Source: JAAELZ01 sp047639475
GTDB lineage: Bacteria > Pseudomonadota > Gammaproteobacteria > Arenicellales > Poriferihabitantaceae
DNA: 6,948 bases
Direction: 5' to 3'
NCBI GenBank assembly: GCA_047639475.1
Contig: JBLIOD010000093.1
Coordinates: 1-6,948 of the forward strand
Shown here: positions 5,881 through 6,948 of the stretch, piece by piece
Position numbering within the stretch: position 1 is the first letter of the stretch
Layout of the letters: each line of letters opens with the position of its first letter
Notes under the pieces: model-generated
The model's input: the letters and a program-made list of their open reading frames with translations, nothing else
Database searches by the model: none
What the model was told of the DNA's origin: nothing
Program-made: the position numbers and the translations under genes

Positions 5881-5896
5881 TTAGCCCTAAATTAGC
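5877..5896. repeat. tandem 9-bp direct repeat TAAATTAGC
   Basis: TAAATTAGC occurs at 5877-5885 and again at 5888-5896, an 11-bp period close to one DNA turn. It resembles a half of the nearby palindrome (GCTAAATTTAGC) and overlaps the -10 and start region of the plus-strand promoter candidate. This would suit a repressor site. Confidence 0.45.
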
Positions 5897-5915
5897 GAAC
5901 CACCTGAATTTTGTA

Positions 5916-6734
5916 ATGATAAACGAAGCGCCCCCCATAGTTAGTACCGAAATACAAGATCACATCGCAACAGTTAAGCTGAACCGCCCTGCTGCGCGCA
6001 ATAGCCTCTCCTTAGAACTAATAGAGGCCCTCACGCAGCAAATCGTTGAGCTAGGCGAAACACCTACTGTCTTTGTTATTGTGTTGGCTGCTGAAGGCCC
6101 TGCTTTTTGTGCTGGTCACGACCTTAAAGAGCTGACTGCTGCGCGCAAGATAAAAGACAACGGTCGTGCTTTCTTTGAATTGACCATGGCTAACTGCTCT
6201 AAGTTGATGCAATGCATCGTGCGCTGCCCTAAACCCGTCATCGCGGCAGTACAAGGTACGGCGACCGCTGCAGGTTGCCAACTGGTGGCCAGCTGTGATT
6301 TAGCCGTGGCTTCGGACACCGCAAAATTTGCCACGCCTGGCGTTAACATTGGCTTATTCTGTTCAACCCCCATGGTCGCATTGTCACGCAACGTTTCCCG
6401 TAAGCACGCCATGGAGATGCTGTTGCTGGGTGAACTGGTTAGCGCGGAACAAGCTTTGCAATGGGGTTTGATTAATCGGGTGGTTGCACCAGATGCTGTG
6501 ATGGAGCAAGCTTTGGCGATGGCAGCCATTGTCGCCTCCAAATCACCCACCACTGTTGCGACCGGCAAAGAAGCGTTTTACCAACAACTTGAATTGGGTT
6601 TATCTGAAGCCTATGATTACGCCTCTAACGTGATGATGGAAAACATGCTTACATATGATGCGGAAGAAGGCATCAGCGCCTTCATTGAAAAACGCTCACC
6701 AAATTGGCACGTTAATACCCAAGGGCAAGACTAA
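5916..6734 (+). CDS. enoyl-CoA hydratase/isomerase (crotonase) superfamily protein, ECHDC3-like
   Basis: The 272-residue product has the crotonase fold. Substrate-pocket motifs are LNRPAARNSL (22-31), the first oxyanion-hole segment FCAGHDLKEL (64-73), and the second in GTATAAGCQLVASCDLAVASD (114-134). They are followed by FATPGVNIGLFCSTP (138-152). These closely resemble human ECHDC3, not a classical enoyl-CoA hydratase. The two glutamates that activate water in classical hydratases (rat Glu144 and Glu164) correspond here to Gln122 and Gly142, so ordinary hydration of enoyl-CoA is unlikely. A thioesterase, isomerase or other acyl-CoA role is possible. The ATG has no clear ribosome-binding site. 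Its TAA overlaps the ATG of the next gene (TAATG), so the two are translationally coupled. It is divergent from the nitroreductase-DUF1989 unit. Confidence 0.9.
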   Translation: MINEAPPIVSTEIQDHIATVKLNRPAARNSLSLELIEALTQQIVELGETPTVFVIVLAAEGPAFCAGHDLKELTAARKIKDNGRAFFELTMANCSKLMQCIVRCPKPVIAAVQGTATAAGCQLVASCDLAVASDTAKFATPGVNIGLFCSTPMVALSRNVSRKHAMEMLLLGELVSAEQALQWGLINRVVAPDAVMEQALAMAAIVASKSPTTVATGKEAFYQQLELGLSEAYDYASNVMMENMLTYDAEEGISAFIEKRSPNWHVNTQGQD

Positions 6735-6948
6735 TGAATCATATCGACCGAGTTAAACAACTTAAATGCTGGCAAAACGAAGTCAGCGTCGCCCCGTTAA
6801 GTGGAGGCATGACCAACTTCAACTTTAAAGTACACCACGCCGATAAAGACTACGTCGTGCGACTGGGTGACGATATACCTGAGCACTTGGTATGGAGAGA
6901 TAACGAAGGATCCAGTTCCATCACCGCTGCACAATGCGGCTTCTCACC
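6734..6948 (+). CDS. choline/ethanolamine kinase-like phosphotransferase, N-terminal part (3' end outside window)
   Basis: The frame starts at the ATG overlapping the previous stop, with AAGGG (6721-6725) eight bases ahead, and stays open to the window edge (71 codons). The visible part matches the N-lobe of the APH/choline kinase (LicA-like) fold. LSGGMTNFNFKV (22-33) is the nucleotide-binding glycine turn, as in the family pattern 'L.GG.TN.N..V', and DYVVRLG (39-45) is the beta-3 strand. A histidine and RDNE segment (51-58) is the start of the alpha-C region, with Glu58. The catalytic Brenner-motif (HxDxxxxN) region lies beyond the window. Such enzymes phosphorylate choline, ethanolamine, thiamine or related small alcohols. 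The substrate cannot be told here. Confidence 0.8.
   Translation, partial: MNHIDRVKQLKCWQNEVSVAPLSGGMTNFNFKVHHADKDYVVRLGDDIPEHLVWRDNEGSSSITAAQCGFS

Noticed and set aside
6116..6568. 150-codon minus-strand ORF inside the crotonase gene
   Set aside because: It is a shadow frame of a clearly conserved plus-strand gene and has no recognisable domain.

Overview
The window looks like chromosomal DNA of a gammaproteobacterium, possibly a marine Alteromonadales-like one. The evidence is a groES-groEL operon of gammaproteobacterial type with a GGM-rich GroEL tail and an fxsA gene just upstream of it, an arrangement also found around groSL in Escherichia coli. The accessory genes are of types common in marine heterotrophs. 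The genus is inference only. No tRNA, rRNA, insertion sequence, CRISPR array or prophage gene was seen.

Layout, left to right. (a) 2-361, plus strand: the C-terminal barrel of a GcvT/dimethylglycine-dehydrogenase-like folate protein, cut by the window edge. (b) 362-691: non-coding, ending in a strong UUCG-loop terminator that serves groESL from the other strand. (c) 692-2681, minus strand: groEL and groES. Upstream (2791-2845) lie a sigma-32-like promoter and a perfect CIRCE operator that overlaps the expected transcription start, so dual sigma-32 and HrcA control is predicted. (d) 2971-3594, plus strand: a broken PEGA-like lipoprotein gene with two in-frame stops, one of them exactly at the lipobox -3 position. 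(e) 3681-4121, minus strand: fxsA. (f) 4234-5775, minus strand: a two-gene unit of a DUF1989 (urea-carboxylase-associated) protein and a nitroreductase-fold protein that carries the iodotyrosine-deiodinase substrate triad Glu/Tyr/Lys at exact spacing. (g) 5916-6948, plus strand: divergent from (f), an ECHDC3-type crotonase-fold protein lacking both catalytic glutamates, overlapped by the start of a choline/ethanolamine-kinase-like phosphotransferase cut by the right edge.

How the parts may work together. groES, groEL and probably fxsA are housekeeping or stress functions. Units (f) and (g) diverge from a 140-bp region holding a 16-bp perfect palindrome and related AT-rich half-sites, so they may share a regulator and a pathway. 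Their families (dehalogenase or flavin reductase, DUF1989, crotonase fold, small-molecule kinase) suggest catabolism of a modified amino acid or amine, but the substrate cannot be read from the sequence. The strongest leads are the IYD-like enzyme in its operon, the CIRCE/sigma-32 overlap, and the lipobox-stop pseudogene. No wholly new system is evident.
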